From assembly GCF_013624435.2 (NCBI RefSeq), contig NZ_CP061768.1, positions 3,934,001-3,998,000 on the forward strand: DNA of 64,000 bases, given 5' to 3'. The position numbers and the translations under genes are program-made. Positions 13,761 to 22,480 of the stretch are shown piece by piece. Within the stretch, counting starts at the first letter, position 1. The number at the start of each line of letters is the position of its first letter. The notes beneath the pieces are model-generated. The model did not search any database, had not been told where the DNA came from, and saw only the letters and a list, made by a program, of their open reading frames with translations. Source of the DNA: Nocardioides campestrisoli. Lineage in GTDB: Bacteria > Actinomycetota > Actinomycetes > Propionibacteriales > Nocardioidaceae.

Positions 13761-15548
13761 TCAGGCAGCAGGCAGCACCACCCGGAAGGTGGTGCCCACG
13801 CCCACCGTGGAGTCGACCTCGATCCGCCCGCCGTGCCCGTCGACGACCCGGCGGACGATCGTCAGTCCCAGGCCCGTGCCCGGCCGCCCGAGCGCACGGG
13901 CGTCGGTGGAGCGGAAGAACTCGGTGAAGAGGTGCTCCTGGTCCGCCTCGGAGATGCCCAGCCCCTCGTCGGCGACGGTCAGCACCACCTCCTCGCCGAC
14001 CCGGTCCAGCCGCACCCGGACGCTTGCGCCGGGGTCCGAGTACTTGACCGCGTTGCTGAGCAGGTTCGTCACCACGTGAGCCAGGTCGTCGGCTGTCCCG
14101 ACGACGACCGCGCTGCCCGGCGCCGAGACCGGCTCGACCTCGACCCGCACCTCGGCCCGGGCGGCGGGCACCGAGACCAGCTCCTCGGCGTCGGTCACCA
14201 GCGCGACCAGGTCGACCGGGGCCCGCATCGACGCGGTCTGCGAGCGGCCGACGTTGCTGAGCGTGAGCAGGCTCTCGGCGAGCCGCTCGAGACGCTCGGT
14301 CGCCCGGGCCATCGCGCCCAGTGGCCCGGCCAGGACCGGGGTCACGGCGTGGTGGTCCTCGAGCATCTCCAGGTGGCCCAGCACCGCACCGATCGGGTTC
14401 TTCATCTGGTGGGCGATGGTGGCGATCAGCTCCGTGCGGTAGGCGTCGACCCCGCGCAGCTCGGCGTTGAGCCGCTGCTCCTTCTGGAACGCCCGGGCGT
14501 CCAGGACCGCGCGCCCCAGGTCCTCCCCGACGTCGACGGCCGCGGCGCTCTCGGACTCCACCCAGCGGTCCTGGTCGGCCGTCCGGACGATCGCCATCAG
14601 CCCGAGCAGCTGGCCCCCGGTCGCGACCGGCACCACGACCACCGCACCGAGCCCGTGCTCGACGACCAGGCCGGTGAGCAGCGCCCGCTGCCCGGGGTCG
14701 AGCCCGCGCGCGCCCCAGACCTCGTCGCGCTCGACCACCGCGACCGTCCCGGCGGCGTACGCCAGCCGCGCCGCCGCCTCGACCGCGGTGAGCAGCTCCG
14801 GGGTCGCGTACGCCGACACCTCGGTGTACTCCTCCCGCGCGCCCTCGGCGGCGAGCACCCGCACGTGGAGGTCGGTGGCGCGGAACCCCTCACGCAGCCG
14901 GGTCCGGGTCTCCTCGAGCAGCTGTGCCACCCCGCGCCGGCTGTCCGCGCTCCTGATCAGCTCGCGGGCGGCGTGCCCGAGCCGGTAGCGCTGAGCGAGC
15001 GCCTCGCGCTCGACCGCGCCCGCCACCGCGGTGAAGGTCAGTGCCAGGTCGTCGGTCAGGGTGAGCAGCCGGCGGGCGGTGGGACGCCGCCCGTCCAGGG
15101 GCTCGTCGAGGTAGAGCATGCCGCGCACCTCGCCCTCGCGCCCGCGCAGCGTGGCCACCAGCATGTCCTCCGCGTCCCAGGCGTCCTCGAGGTCAGAAGG
15201 GGGCAGGTCGGGCACGTGGCTGTAGACGCGCATCTGGGCCCAGGCCTCCTTGGTCACCCACTCCACGGCCACGAAGGTGAAGGCGCCGCACTCGGCCCCG
15301 CACGACAGGACCGGCACCATCACGTCCGGTGGAGACGCCTGGCCCAGCAGCCGGGCGGATCCCTCCGGGCTCCCGTGGACCGCCACGAACTCGAGCATCC
15401 CGTCGTGCCGCAGCACCTCGATCGCGCAGACCGCGAACCCGGCGCGCGAGGCCACGTCAGCCGCGATCCGCTGCAGCACCTCGCGGTCCGCCGGCTCGCC
15501 CCAGGAGTCGTCCCGGAGGCGTACGGCGTCGACCTGCTGGCTTGTCAT
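13761..15548 (-). CDS. Orphan GAF-domain sensor histidine kinase
   Basis: This 595-residue soluble kinase has an N-terminal sensory region (about 15-185, containing the LYLDEPLDGRRP element), a second GAF-like domain (about 200-350), a dimerisation helix with His380 in TIAHQMKNPIGAVLGHLE, and a HATPase domain (NLLSNAVKYS, ADEGLGIS, GTGLGLTI). No transmembrane segment is predicted, so the signal is cytosolic or arrives through a partner. There is no response regulator next to it on this strand. A close paralogue with the same architecture lies at 25736-27631. Its 3' end is convergent with the AlkD-like gene, and a weak 6-bp hairpin at 13748-13761 overlaps its stop. Confidence 0.85.
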   Translation of the reverse strand: MTSQQVDAVRLRDDSWGEPADREVLQRIAADVASRAGFAVCAIEVLRHDGMLEFVAVHGSPEGSARLLGQASPPDVMVPVLSCGAECGAFTFVAVEWVTKEAWAQMRVYSHVPDLPPSDLEDAWDAEDMLVATLRGREGEVRGMLYLDEPLDGRRPTARRLLTLTDDLALTFTAVAGAVEREALAQRYRLGHAARELIRSADSRRGVAQLLEETRTRLREGFRATDLHVRVLAAEGAREEYTEVSAYATPELLTAVEAAARLAYAAGTVAVVERDEVWGARGLDPGQRALLTGLVVEHGLGAVVVVPVATGGQLLGLMAIVRTADQDRWVESESAAAVDVGEDLGRAVLDARAFQKEQRLNAELRGVDAYRTELIATIAHQMKNPIGAVLGHLEMLEDHHAVTPVLAGPLGAMARATERLERLAESLLTLSNVGRSQTASMRAPVDLVALVTDAEELVSVPAARAEVRVEVEPVSAPGSAVVVGTADDLAHVVTNLLSNAVKYSDPGASVRVRLDRVGEEVVLTVADEGLGISEADQEHLFTEFFRSTDARALGRPGTGLGLTIVRRVVDGHGGRIEVDSTVGVGTTFRVVLPAA

Positions 15549-15758
15549 GTGAAGTCACTGCTCCCGGGTCCTCGGCTGACCAGGACCCTCCCGAGCGAGT
15601 GAGCCAGCGACGTCGCTCGTCGACACCCGTCCAGGGCGGCGACCCCCGAGCGGTGAGACTACGGGAGCACGACCGCGCCGGTCCGCGAATTGCGACAGAT
15701 GACCGTCCTGGACCCCCGCACAGCCCGCGTCGGACCCGCGTCCGCGCCGGTCGGGGGC

Positions 15759-17111
15759 ATGATGTCCTGCGTGGGCGAGGCAGAGGGGTCGCAGAGCTCG
15801 GCCGGAGCGGGACGGCCCGTCGACCTGGTCGTCGCGGGGGCGTGCGGCGCGCTCGCCCTGGCCGCGCTGGCGGTCGCCCCGGCGCTGGCTGCCGCCGACC
15901 CGTCGGCCGGGCTGACGCTGCCCGACCCGGGCGGGCTCGGCTGGTGGCTGGGGGCCGCGACGCTGCTGGCGCAGGCAGGGCTCCTGCTGCTGCGTCGTAC
16001 GGCGCCGCGGGCGGCGCTGCTCGCCGTCGCTGCCGGGGTCCCGGTCGCCGCGGCCTGCGGGCTCGGCGACGCGAGCGGAGTCGCGACCCTGGCGGTGCTG
16101 GTCGCCGTCCTCACCCTCGGGCTGGCCAGACCGCTCGCCACCTCCTGGCCGACGTACGCCGCGACCGCCGTGCTGGTCGCCCTCGGCATCACCCTGGCCG
16201 GCCTGGACGTCGGTGACTCGACGGGCGAGGCGGTCGGTGCCGGCGTGCTGCAGGGGATCGGGACCGTGGGCCTGCCCCTGGTGGTCGCGGCCCTGCTGAC
16301 CGCCCAGCGCGAGACCCGGCAGGCCCGGGAGAGCCAGGCCGCGGCGATGGCCCGCGAGCAGGAGGCCCTGCTGGCCGCGGCGGTCGCGCGCGAACGCACG
16401 GCGATGGCCCGCGAGCTGCACGACATCGCCGCCCACCACCTGTCCGGGATCGCGGTGATGACCGCCGCGATCGGTACCCAGATCGACACCGACCCGGCCG
16501 CCGCCAAGGAGTCCGTCGAGCTGGTGCGGCGGCAGAGCAAGGCCGTGCTGGGCGACCTGCGCAGCCTGGTCGGGCTGCTGCGCGAGCAGGACCCCGGACA
16601 GCGGGGGGACGGCTCGGCGCCCGTGCGCCCTGAGTCGCTGGCCGGCGTCTCCGCCCTGGTCGACGACGCGATCACGGCTGGCCGCGACGTGCACCTGCGG
16701 GTGCTCCCCGGGGAGCACCCGCTCGGCGCCGGCGTGGGCCCGTTGGCCCAGCTCGCGGCCTACCGGATGGTCCAGGAGTCGCTGGCCAACGCCGCCCGGC
16801 ACGCCCCCGGCGCCCGCGCCGAGGTGGTGCTCGACGACCGGGACCGGACCGCGGCGGTGGTCACCGTGCGCAACGAGGCACCGCTCGGCGTACGGTCCGA
16901 CGGGTCGCCGCCGGCGGGAACTGGCGGGTTCGGCCTGCTCGGCATGGCCGAGCGCGCCGAGCTCACCGGCGCCCGGCTGGACCACGGCCCGACGGCCGAG
17001 GGCGGGTGGCAGGTGCGGCTGCGGATGCCTCGCGAGGCCCTGGCCGAGGACGAGAAGGCCGACGACGAGAGGGCCGACGACGAGAGGGCCGGGGAGGGCG
17101 AGGACCGATGA
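15759..17111 (+). CDS. NarL-type two-component sensor histidine kinase (HisKA_3)
   Basis: About five to six hydrophobic segments form the N-terminal half, followed by a coiled linker (QRETRQARESQAAAMAREQEALL) and the HisKA_3 motif ARERTAMARELHDIAAHHLSGIAV with the phospho-His in ELHD. The HATPase domain follows (RMVQESLANAARHAPGA, GGFGLLGMAERAEL). The C-terminal tail is strongly acidic with a repeated DDERA segment. ATG 15759 is chosen; an ATG at 15699 or TTG at 15690 would give longer N-termini that add no membrane segment. The stop overlaps the regulator ATG by 4 bp. With that regulator and the ABC transporter downstream it forms a typical kinase-regulator-exporter locus for sensing membrane-active compounds. 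Confidence 0.85.
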   Translation: MMSCVGEAEGSQSSAGAGRPVDLVVAGACGALALAALAVAPALAAADPSAGLTLPDPGGLGWWLGAATLLAQAGLLLLRRTAPRAALLAVAAGVPVAAACGLGDASGVATLAVLVAVLTLGLARPLATSWPTYAATAVLVALGITLAGLDVGDSTGEAVGAGVLQGIGTVGLPLVVAALLTAQRETRQARESQAAAMAREQEALLAAAVARERTAMARELHDIAAHHLSGIAVMTAAIGTQIDTDPAAAKESVELVRRQSKAVLGDLRSLVGLLREQDPGQRGDGSAPVRPESLAGVSALVDDAITAGRDVHLRVLPGEHPLGAGVGPLAQLAAYRMVQESLANAARHAPGARAEVVLDDRDRTAAVVTVRNEAPLGVRSDGSPPAGTGGFGLLGMAERAELTGARLDHGPTAEGGWQVRLRMPREALAEDEKADDERADDERAGEGEDR

Positions 17112-17773
17112 TCCGCGTGGTGGTCGCCGACGACCAGCCGCTGGTGCGTGCCGGGCTCGGCACCCTGCTGGGCGCCGAGCCGGACCTGGAGGTCGTGGCG
17201 CTGGCGGCGGACGGCGCCGAGGCGGTCGAGGCGGCGCGCCGGCTGCGGCCGGACGTGGTCTGCATGGACGTCCGGATGCCCCACCATGACGGGATCAGCG
17301 CCACCCGCGAGCTCTGCGGCCCCGGCGTCGAGGACCCGGTGCCGGTGCTGGTGCTCACCACCTTCGACATCGACGAGCACCTCTTCGGCGCCCTGGAGGC
17401 CGGCGCCTCGGGGTTCCTGCTCAAGGACGCCGAGCCCGAGGTGCTCCTCGCCGCGGTCCGCAGCGTCGCCCGCGGCAACGGCACGCTGGACGACTCGCTG
17501 ACCAAGCGGGTGCTGCGCGAGGTGGTCACCCGCCGGGAGACCCGCCCGGTGACCGCGGGCCGCGCCACGGAGCTGCTCACCGCCCGCGAGCTCGACATCC
17601 TGCTGCTGCTCGCCCAGGGGATGTCCAACGAGGAGATCGCCGGCCGGCTCTTCCTGGAGACCTCGACGGTGAAGTCGCACCTGGCCCGGATGATGCCCAA
17701 GCTCGGCGTCCGCTCCCGGCTCCAGGCCGCGGTCTGGGCCTACCAGAACAAGGTCGTCTCGATCCCCGACTGA
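17108..17773 (+). CDS. LuxR/NarL family response regulator
   Basis: The 221-residue protein has a receiver domain with the acidic pocket Asp8-Asp9, phospho-acceptor Asp54 in MDVRMPHHDG and Lys106 in LLKD. A GerE-type helix-turn-helix follows (LTARELDILLLLAQGMSNEEIAGRLFLETSTVKSHLARMMPKLGV). The ATG overlaps the kinase TGA (ATGA), so the pair is translationally coupled. It should bind a dyad such as the TTGCATC-GAAG-GATGCAA inverted repeat 40 bp downstream of its stop and control the ABC transporter genes. Family certain, target inferred. Confidence 0.92.
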   Translation: MIRVVVADDQPLVRAGLGTLLGAEPDLEVVALAADGAEAVEAARRLRPDVVCMDVRMPHHDGISATRELCGPGVEDPVPVLVLTTFDIDEHLFGALEAGASGFLLKDAEPEVLLAAVRSVARGNGTLDDSLTKRVLREVVTRRETRPVTAGRATELLTARELDILLLLAQGMSNEEIAGRLFLETSTVKSHLARMMPKLGVRSRLQAAVWAYQNKVVSIPD

Positions 17774-17812
17774 CGCCCCGCCAGGCCGCTCGGCAGGCTG
17801 CCCGGCGAGCCC

Positions 17813-17830
17813 TTGCATCGAAGGATGCAA
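17813..17830 (+). promoter_or_regulatory. Inverted repeat, likely response-regulator site for the ABC operon
   Basis: TTGCATC-GAAG-GATGCAA has perfect 7-bp arms. Its centre is about 70 bp upstream of the start point expected from the TAGCGT at 17880, a position suited to an activator. Confidence 0.55.
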
Positions 17831-17879
17831 CCTCGCGATCTCCCTCCTCCGGCGCTCGTCGGCGACCCCCGCGCGTTCC

Positions 17880-17885
17880 TAGCGT
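17880..17885 (+). promoter_or_regulatory. Predicted -10 element of the ABC transporter operon
   Basis: TAGCGT predicts a start near 17892 and a leader of about 39 nt that contains GAGGAG 6 nt before the ATG at 17931. Unlike most promoters in this window, this transcript is leadered. Confidence 0.45.
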
Positions 17886-17930
17886 GGTGGGACGCCCTGG
17901 GAACCCCCAGACAGCCCCGAGGAGCCCACC

Positions 17931-18734
17931 ATGGCCACACCCGCACCCCACCCCGTCAGCCCCACGGCAGAGCACCCGGACAGCCACCCGGGCAGCCACC
18001 CGGGCAGCCCGGCCCCCGCGCTGCGGCTGGTCGACGTGCACAAGCGGTACGGCGCCGCCCCCGCCGCCGTCGCCGCCCTGCGCGGCGTCTCGCTGACGCT
18101 GCGTCCCGGCTCGTTCACCGCCGTGATGGGCCCCTCGGGCTCCGGGAAGTCGACCCTGCTGCACGTGGCCGCCGGCCTCGACGTGCCCACCAGCGGTCGG
18201 GTCTGGGTCGGCGAGCACGAGATCGGCGCGCTGGCCCCGGACGCGCAGACCCGGTTCCGCCGCGAGCACGTGGGCTTCGTCTTCCAGGACTACAACCTGA
18301 TCGGTCATCTCGACGTCGCCGACAACGTCCGGCTCCCCGTGGTCCTGGCGGGCGACGAGCCGGACGCGGCCTGGCTGGCCGAGCTGCTCGACGCGGTCGG
18401 GCTGGCCGGCATGGAGGGGCGTCGCCCCGGCGAGCTCTCCGGTGGCCAGGCGCAGCGGGTCGCGATCGCCCGGGCGCTCTTCTCCCGTCCGACGGTGGTC
18501 TTCGCCGACGAGCCGACGGGCGCGCTGGACTCGCGCACCGGAGCCGCGGTGCTGACCCTGCTCCGCGAGACCGCCCGGCGACTCGGCCAGACGGTCGTCG
18601 TGGTCACCCACGACCCGCGGGTGGCCGCGGCCTGCGAGCAGGTGCTGCTGCTGGCCGACGGCCGCCTGGTCGACCGGATCGACGACCCGAGCGCGGAGCA
18701 GGTCACCGCCCGCATGCTCACCCTGGCCGGGTGA
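17931..18734 (+). CDS. ABC transporter ATP-binding protein (MacB/LolD type)
   Basis: The 267-residue ATPase carries Walker A GPSGSGKST, Q-loop FVFQDYNLI, signature LSGGQAQRVAIARAL, Walker B VVFADEPTGALDS and the H-loop VTHD. The FQDYNLI and DEPTGALDS wording is typical of the MacB/LolD/SalX group that works with FtsX-type permeases. The first 28 residues are a Pro/His/Ser-rich extension containing the repeat HPGSHPGS. GAGGAG precedes the ATG. The stop overlaps the permease GTG by 4 bp, so stoichiometric production is expected. It powers the permease in exporting or sensing a membrane-active compound under control of the adjacent two-component pair. Confidence 0.92.
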   Translation: MATPAPHPVSPTAEHPDSHPGSHPGSPAPALRLVDVHKRYGAAPAAVAALRGVSLTLRPGSFTAVMGPSGSGKSTLLHVAAGLDVPTSGRVWVGEHEIGALAPDAQTRFRREHVGFVFQDYNLIGHLDVADNVRLPVVLAGDEPDAAWLAELLDAVGLAGMEGRRPGELSGGQAQRVAIARALFSRPTVVFADEPTGALDSRTGAAVLTLLRETARRLGQTVVVVTHDPRVAAACEQVLLLADGRLVDRIDDPSAEQVTARMLTLAG

Positions 18735-20770
18735 GCCCGGTGAGCGGCATGGACACCAGCACCAGCACCGGCACGAGCGCGCGCAGGACGAGGGGCACCC
18801 TGTGGCCCCTCGCCCGCTCCGGCGCCCGGGCCCACGCGTCCGCCCTGGCCGGCACCATGGTCGTCCTGGCGCTCGCCGGCGCCCTGCTCTCGGGCACGGG
18901 GGTGCTGGTCGAGTCGGGCCTGCGCTCCGGCTCCGGTACGGGGGATCCGGGCCTGCTGATCGCCCTGGCCACCTCGTTCGCCGGGACCGCGCTGGTCCTC
19001 GTCGTCCTGGTCGTGGCCTCCACCGTCTCCCTGGCGCTGCGCCAGCGGCAGCGGGACTTCGCGCTGCTCCGGGCGGTCGGGGCGACCCGCAGCCAGGTGC
19101 GCCGTCTGGTGGCCGCCGAGGTCTCCCTGGTGACGCTGGTGGCGGTGCCGCTCGGCGCCGTCCCGGGGCTGTTCGCCACCCGGTGGCTGACCCCGTTGCT
19201 GGTCGAGGCCCAGGTGGTCGCCCCGGACTTCGCGGTGACCCTCTCCCCCCTGCCGGTGGTCGCGGCCGTGCTGGTCCTGCTGCCACTGGCCCGGCTCGTC
19301 GCCCGGTTGGCGAGCCGGGAGACGCTGCGTACCCCGCCGACCACCGCGGTGCGCCAGAGCACGGTCGAGCCCGCCGGGATCGGCCCGGTACGCCGGGTCG
19401 CGGCGCTGACGGTCGGCATCGCCGGGCTGCTCGCGGCGTTCAGCCCGGTCCTGGTGCCCGGCTCCATCGGCAGCGCGGCCTCAGCGACCTCGGCGTTCCT
19501 GCTGGTCGGGGCGGCCGCCCTGGCCGGCCCGCTGCTCGTGGCCTGGGTCCTCGGCAGCACCCGCCGGTTCCGGGGCGGACCCGCCACCGTCCTGGCGCTG
19601 GCCAACACCCGGGGCTTCTCCCGGCGGCTGACCACCGCGGTGGTGCCGCTGGCTCTGGTGCTCGCGGTCGGCACGGTGCAGAGCACCGTCGACGAGGCGG
19701 TGGTCCAGGCGGCCCAGCGCCAGCTCACCGAGGGGATGCGCGCCGACCTGGTCGTGACCGCACCGGACGGCGACGGGATCGACCAGGCTCGTCTCGACGA
19801 GCTGACCGCCCTGGCCGGCGCCGGCTCCACCACGCCGCTGGGCCTGGTCCCGGCGCAGGTGCAGGTCGACGACGAGCTCGGCGACGTCCGGGCCTTCGAG
19901 GCCCTCGCCTGGGAGTCCACCCAGGTGCGCACGCTGCCGTCCCCCGACCCCGGCAACAGCACCGGCAGCTCCAGCGCGCTCGACCCCGAGGTCTCCGACG
20001 GCGACCTCGCCGCTCTGGACCGTCCGGGCACCATCGCCCTGAGCCGCGACGCCGTCCTGGACACCGGCACGGGGGTCGGGGACTCGCTGCTCGTCCGCTG
20101 GGACGGCGGGGCGGAGCACGAGGTCGAGGTGGTCGCGGTCTACGAGCGAGGACTGGGCTTCGGGGCCTTCCTCACCAGTGAGGCCACGCCGGCAGCCCAG
20201 GGGGTCGAGGCGACGATCGACACCGTGCTCGTCCAGACCGTGCTCGTCCAGGGCGGGCTCGTCCAGGGCGGGCCGACCACGAGCGACGGCTCCACCGTCC
20301 GCGAGGAGCTGGCCGGCCTGGGCCTCACCGTCACCGGCGAGGCGGAGTACGTCGCCGCCGCGACCGCCGGGGCCGGAGCGGACCGCACCCTGTCCAGCGT
20401 CCTCACCCTCCTCCTGCTGCTCTTCGTGGGCGTGGCAGCCGCCAACACCCTGGTGCTGACCACCGCCGGCCGGCGCGCCGAGCTCGCGCTGCTCGGCCGG
20501 ACCGGCGCCACGAGGCGTCAGCTGGTCGCGATGGCGGGGGTCGAGGCCCTGGTCGCCGGGGTCGCGGCGTGCGCGATCGGGGCGGCTGCGGTGACGCCCG
20601 CGGTGCTCGGGGTGGGCTTCGGCCTGCTGGGAGTCGGCGTACCCCCCGTGGACGCCGTCACGCTCGCCGGCCTCGCCGGTGCGGTCCTGGCTGTTCCGCT
20701 GCTGACGGTGGTCCCGGTGGTCGCCCGGAGCGTGCGGTGGGAGCGCGCGACCGGCGCTGGCTCGGTCTGA
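18731..20770 (+). CDS. FtsX-like ABC transporter permease
   Basis: This 679-residue permease has two FtsX-type modules. The first has about four membrane spans (around residues 30-220) with the conserved cytoplasmic motif RQRQRDFALLRAVGATRSQVRRLV. A large extracytoplasmic domain (about 290-550) follows, then a second module of three to four spans with RRAELALLGRTGATRRQLVAM. The GTG at 18731 overlaps the ATPase TGA; ATG 18749 is an alternative. A 15-bp tandem repeat encoding LVQ-containing units lies in the extracytoplasmic domain. The layout resembles actinobacterial bacitracin- or lantibiotic-resistance-like exporters, but the substrate is unknown. Confidence 0.88.
   Translation: MSPVSGMDTSTSTGTSARRTRGTLWPLARSGARAHASALAGTMVVLALAGALLSGTGVLVESGLRSGSGTGDPGLLIALATSFAGTALVLVVLVVASTVSLALRQRQRDFALLRAVGATRSQVRRLVAAEVSLVTLVAVPLGAVPGLFATRWLTPLLVEAQVVAPDFAVTLSPLPVVAAVLVLLPLARLVARLASRETLRTPPTTAVRQSTVEPAGIGPVRRVAALTVGIAGLLAAFSPVLVPGSIGSAASATSAFLLVGAAALAGPLLVAWVLGSTRRFRGGPATVLALANTRGFSRRLTTAVVPLALVLAVGTVQSTVDEAVVQAAQRQLTEGMRADLVVTAPDGDGIDQARLDELTALAGAGSTTPLGLVPAQVQVDDELGDVRAFEALAWESTQVRTLPSPDPGNSTGSSSALDPEVSDGDLAALDRPGTIALSRDAVLDTGTGVGDSLLVRWDGGAEHEVEVVAVYERGLGFGAFLTSEATPAAQGVEATIDTVLVQTVLVQGGLVQGGPTTSDGSTVREELAGLGLTVTGEAEYVAAATAGAGADRTLSSVLTLLLLLFVGVAAANTLVLTTAGRRAELALLGRTGATRRQLVAMAGVEALVAGVAACAIGAAAVTPAVLGVGFGLLGVGVPPVDAVTLAGLAGAVLAVPLLTVVPVVARSVRWERATGAGSV
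20228..20272 (+). repeat. 15-bp tandem repeat inside the ABC permease gene
   Basis: CTCGTCCAG recurs at 20228, 20243 and 20258 with exact 15-bp spacing, encoding LVQTV, LVQGG, LVQGG in the extracytoplasmic domain. The copy number stays in frame, so slippage would change loop length without a frameshift. Confidence 0.6.
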
Positions 20771-20776
20771 TTGACT
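20771..20776 (+). promoter_or_regulatory. Predicted -10 element, DUF4333 gene 1
   Basis: TTGACT ends 7 nt before the ATG at 20784. It is a weak match to TAnnnT but has the spacing seen for other leaderless genes here. Confidence 0.35.
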
Positions 20777-20783
20777 GCCCCCC

Positions 20784-21305
20784 ATGCGAAATCACGGCCT
20801 GACCCTCCGCCTCGCCACCTCCACCGGCTCGGTCCTGCTGCTCGGGCTGCTGACCGCCTGCAGCGCCACGGCCTCCTCGGTCGAGGCCTCCGAGCTGGAG
20901 AAGCACGTCACCGACAACGTGACCGCGGCCGACGGCGTCGACCTCGCCGTCGAGTGCCCGGAGGACCTGGAGGCGGAGGTCGACGCCACCGCGAGCTGCA
21001 TCGTCGACGACGGCGAGGGTCAGACCGGGGTCCGGTTCACCACCACCGAGGTCGACGGCGAGGAGGTCTCCTTCGAGACCGTCCCGTTCCTGGCGCCCGA
21101 GACGCTGGAGACCGCGCTCACCGGCCAGCTCGAGGAGCAGGGGTTCGACGTCTCCGACCTGGCGTGCGCCGAGGAGCTGGACGGCGTCAAGGACGAGACC
21201 ACCGAGTGCACCGCCACCTCCCAGGGCGAGGAGGGCACGATCGCGGTGACCGTCACCGAGGTCGACGGGCTGCGCGTCGGGTTCAGCTGGAAGGTCGTGG
21301 CCTGA
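20784..21305 (+). CDS. DUF4333 lipoprotein (copy 1)
   Basis: The 173-residue product has a lipoprotein signal ending in LLTAC and two successive DUF4333 modules. Each module has a helical lead (VEASELEKHVTDNVTAADG; LETALTGQLEEQGF), a Cys-containing segment (VECPEDLEAEVDATASC; LACAEELDGVKDETTEC) and a terminal beta hairpin with TEVDG. The paired Cys residues may form one disulfide per module. DUF4333 proteins are surface lipoproteins of actinobacteria with no known function. It is followed after 1 nt by a membrane protein gene. A paralogue at 25145-25729 has the same two-module plan, and the two copies flank the type VII-like module. Confidence 0.8.
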   Translation: MRNHGLTLRLATSTGSVLLLGLLTACSATASSVEASELEKHVTDNVTAADGVDLAVECPEDLEAEVDATASCIVDDGEGQTGVRFTTTEVDGEEVSFETVPFLAPETLETALTGQLEEQGFDVSDLACAEELDGVKDETTECTATSQGEEGTIAVTVTEVDGLRVGFSWKVVA

Positions 21306-21306
21306 G

Positions 21307-21837
21307 ATGACCACCCCCGTGACCGACGAGTTCGTCCGCCGGGTGCAGGCAGCCACCGAGGGCACGCCGTACGTCGTCAAGCGCACCAGCAGCGGCTTCG
21401 ACCTGACCCTGGACGTGGCGGACGCGCAGTGGTTCGGCCTGTTCAACCGGGCCGGCCTGAAGAAGGTCTTCGTGCACCACGTCAAGGTGACGCCCGAGAC
21501 GTTCAGCATCACCGACGAGTCCACCGAGGTCCGGTGGGAGGCCGGCCACCCGCGGGTCGCCGCCTCGGCCACGAAGACGATGGGCCGCAGCATCGAGTTC
21601 GGTCACGAGAAGATCTGGGCGATCCGCGACGACGGCACCGTGGGCCGGGTGGTCGACTACCGCTTCGACTCCGAGGAGGGGCGCGACCTGATCACCCTGG
21701 TCGGCAAGGACCTCGGGCTCTCCTCCCGCGCCGGCGGCGCCGAGAAGATCGGGCTCTACGCGGCTCTGAGCGTCCCGGTGCTGCTCGTGCTGGGCCTGCT
21801 GCTGGTGCTGGTGCTCTGGCTCACCGGCCAGATCTGA
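21307..21837 (+). CDS. Hypothetical protein with C-terminal membrane anchor
   Basis: This 176-residue protein has a soluble N-terminal domain (about 1-145) rich in beta-type segments such as VKRTSSGFDLTLDVADAQWFGLF and KVFVHHVKVTPETFSITDESTEVRWEAG. One long hydrophobic C-terminal helix (SVPVLLVLGLLLVLVLWL) ends five residues from the terminus, giving a tail-anchored topology with the domain in the cytoplasm. No family was recognised. The ATG lies 1 nt after the DUF4333 stop, so the two genes are co-transcribed and may act together at the membrane. It is convergent with the 180-residue gene of the type VII-like module. Confidence 0.7.
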   Translation: MTTPVTDEFVRRVQAATEGTPYVVKRTSSGFDLTLDVADAQWFGLFNRAGLKKVFVHHVKVTPETFSITDESTEVRWEAGHPRVAASATKTMGRSIEFGHEKIWAIRDDGTVGRVVDYRFDSEEGRDLITLVGKDLGLSSRAGGAEKIGLYAALSVPVLLVLGLLLVLVLWLTGQI

Positions 21838-21843
21838 CTACGC

Positions 21844-22386
21844 TCAGCCCGTCGGTCCGGCGCTCTCGGGGCTGTCTGCGCCCTCGGTCCCGGACGACCC
21901 GTCGGGGGCGACCGGGCGCACCGTGCTCATGAACGCCTGGAACTCGCGGCCCACCACGTCGAACTGCTCCGCGGAGCAGGTCACGGTGTAGATCACCACC
22001 ACCCGACGCGACGGGTCCTTGAGGTCGACCAGTCCCGAGAGCACCTGGCCCTGCCGCAGCTCCCACGGGCGACCGTCGATCGTGGCGCTCACCCCGAGCA
22101 GCTGGAGGATCGCCGGGGCCTCCTCCGAGCCGATCTCCCGGCGGTCGAGGATCTCGACCTGGTCGGCCTGGGCCTGGGCCAGCGCGACCGACTCATCGGC
22201 GATGGAGTCCAGCGTGGTGTAGTCCAGCCGCCAGTCGCCGCTGATGCTGAGGATCGGCACGTACCCGCCGGGCGTCTCGCGCCGCACCGCCATGAAGGCG
22301 GCGTTCTCCACCCCCCACTCCTCGGGGCGCACCGGCTCCCAGCCCTCGGGCAGCCGGAACTCGACGGGGACGGGCAGCTTGCTCAC
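21844..22386 (-). CDS. PsbP/LpqN-like protein, candidate partner or immunity protein
   Basis: The 180-residue protein opens with VEFRLPEGWEPV and ends its folded part with VTCSAEQFDVVGREFQAFMSTVRP, a layout like the DUF1795/PsbP/LpqN fold. It has neither a signal peptide nor a membrane segment, so it is probably cytosolic. The last 20 residues are a Gly/Ser/Pro-rich tail. It is the third gene of a minus-strand set, 94 bp after a type VII substrate-like gene. Small proteins of this fold sit downstream of type VII substrates in several actinobacteria. Its position suits an immunity or accessory role, but that is only inferred. The 94-bp gap holds a GGTGCT-rich tract and no recognised gene. Confidence 0.65.
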   Translation of the reverse strand: MSKLPVPVEFRLPEGWEPVRPEEWGVENAAFMAVRRETPGGYVPILSISGDWRLDYTTLDSIADESVALAQAQADQVEILDRREIGSEEAPAILQLLGVSATIDGRPWELRQGQVLSGLVDLKDPSRRVVVIYTVTCSAEQFDVVGREFQAFMSTVRPVAPDGSSGTEGADSPESAGPTG

Positions 22387-22480
22387 GGGATGCGCCTCTC
22401 TGGTGCGGGTGCTGGGGCAGGTGCTGGTGCTGGTGCTGGGCGGTGGAACGGGTGCGGGTGCCGCGCAGGTCGGGCGGCGG

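Noticed and set aside
17813..18730. N-terminal extension of the ABC permease frame by about 300 residues
   Set aside because: It runs through the ATPase gene in another frame and is Arg/Gly/Pro rich. The GTG at 18731 overlapping the ATPase stop is the sensible start.
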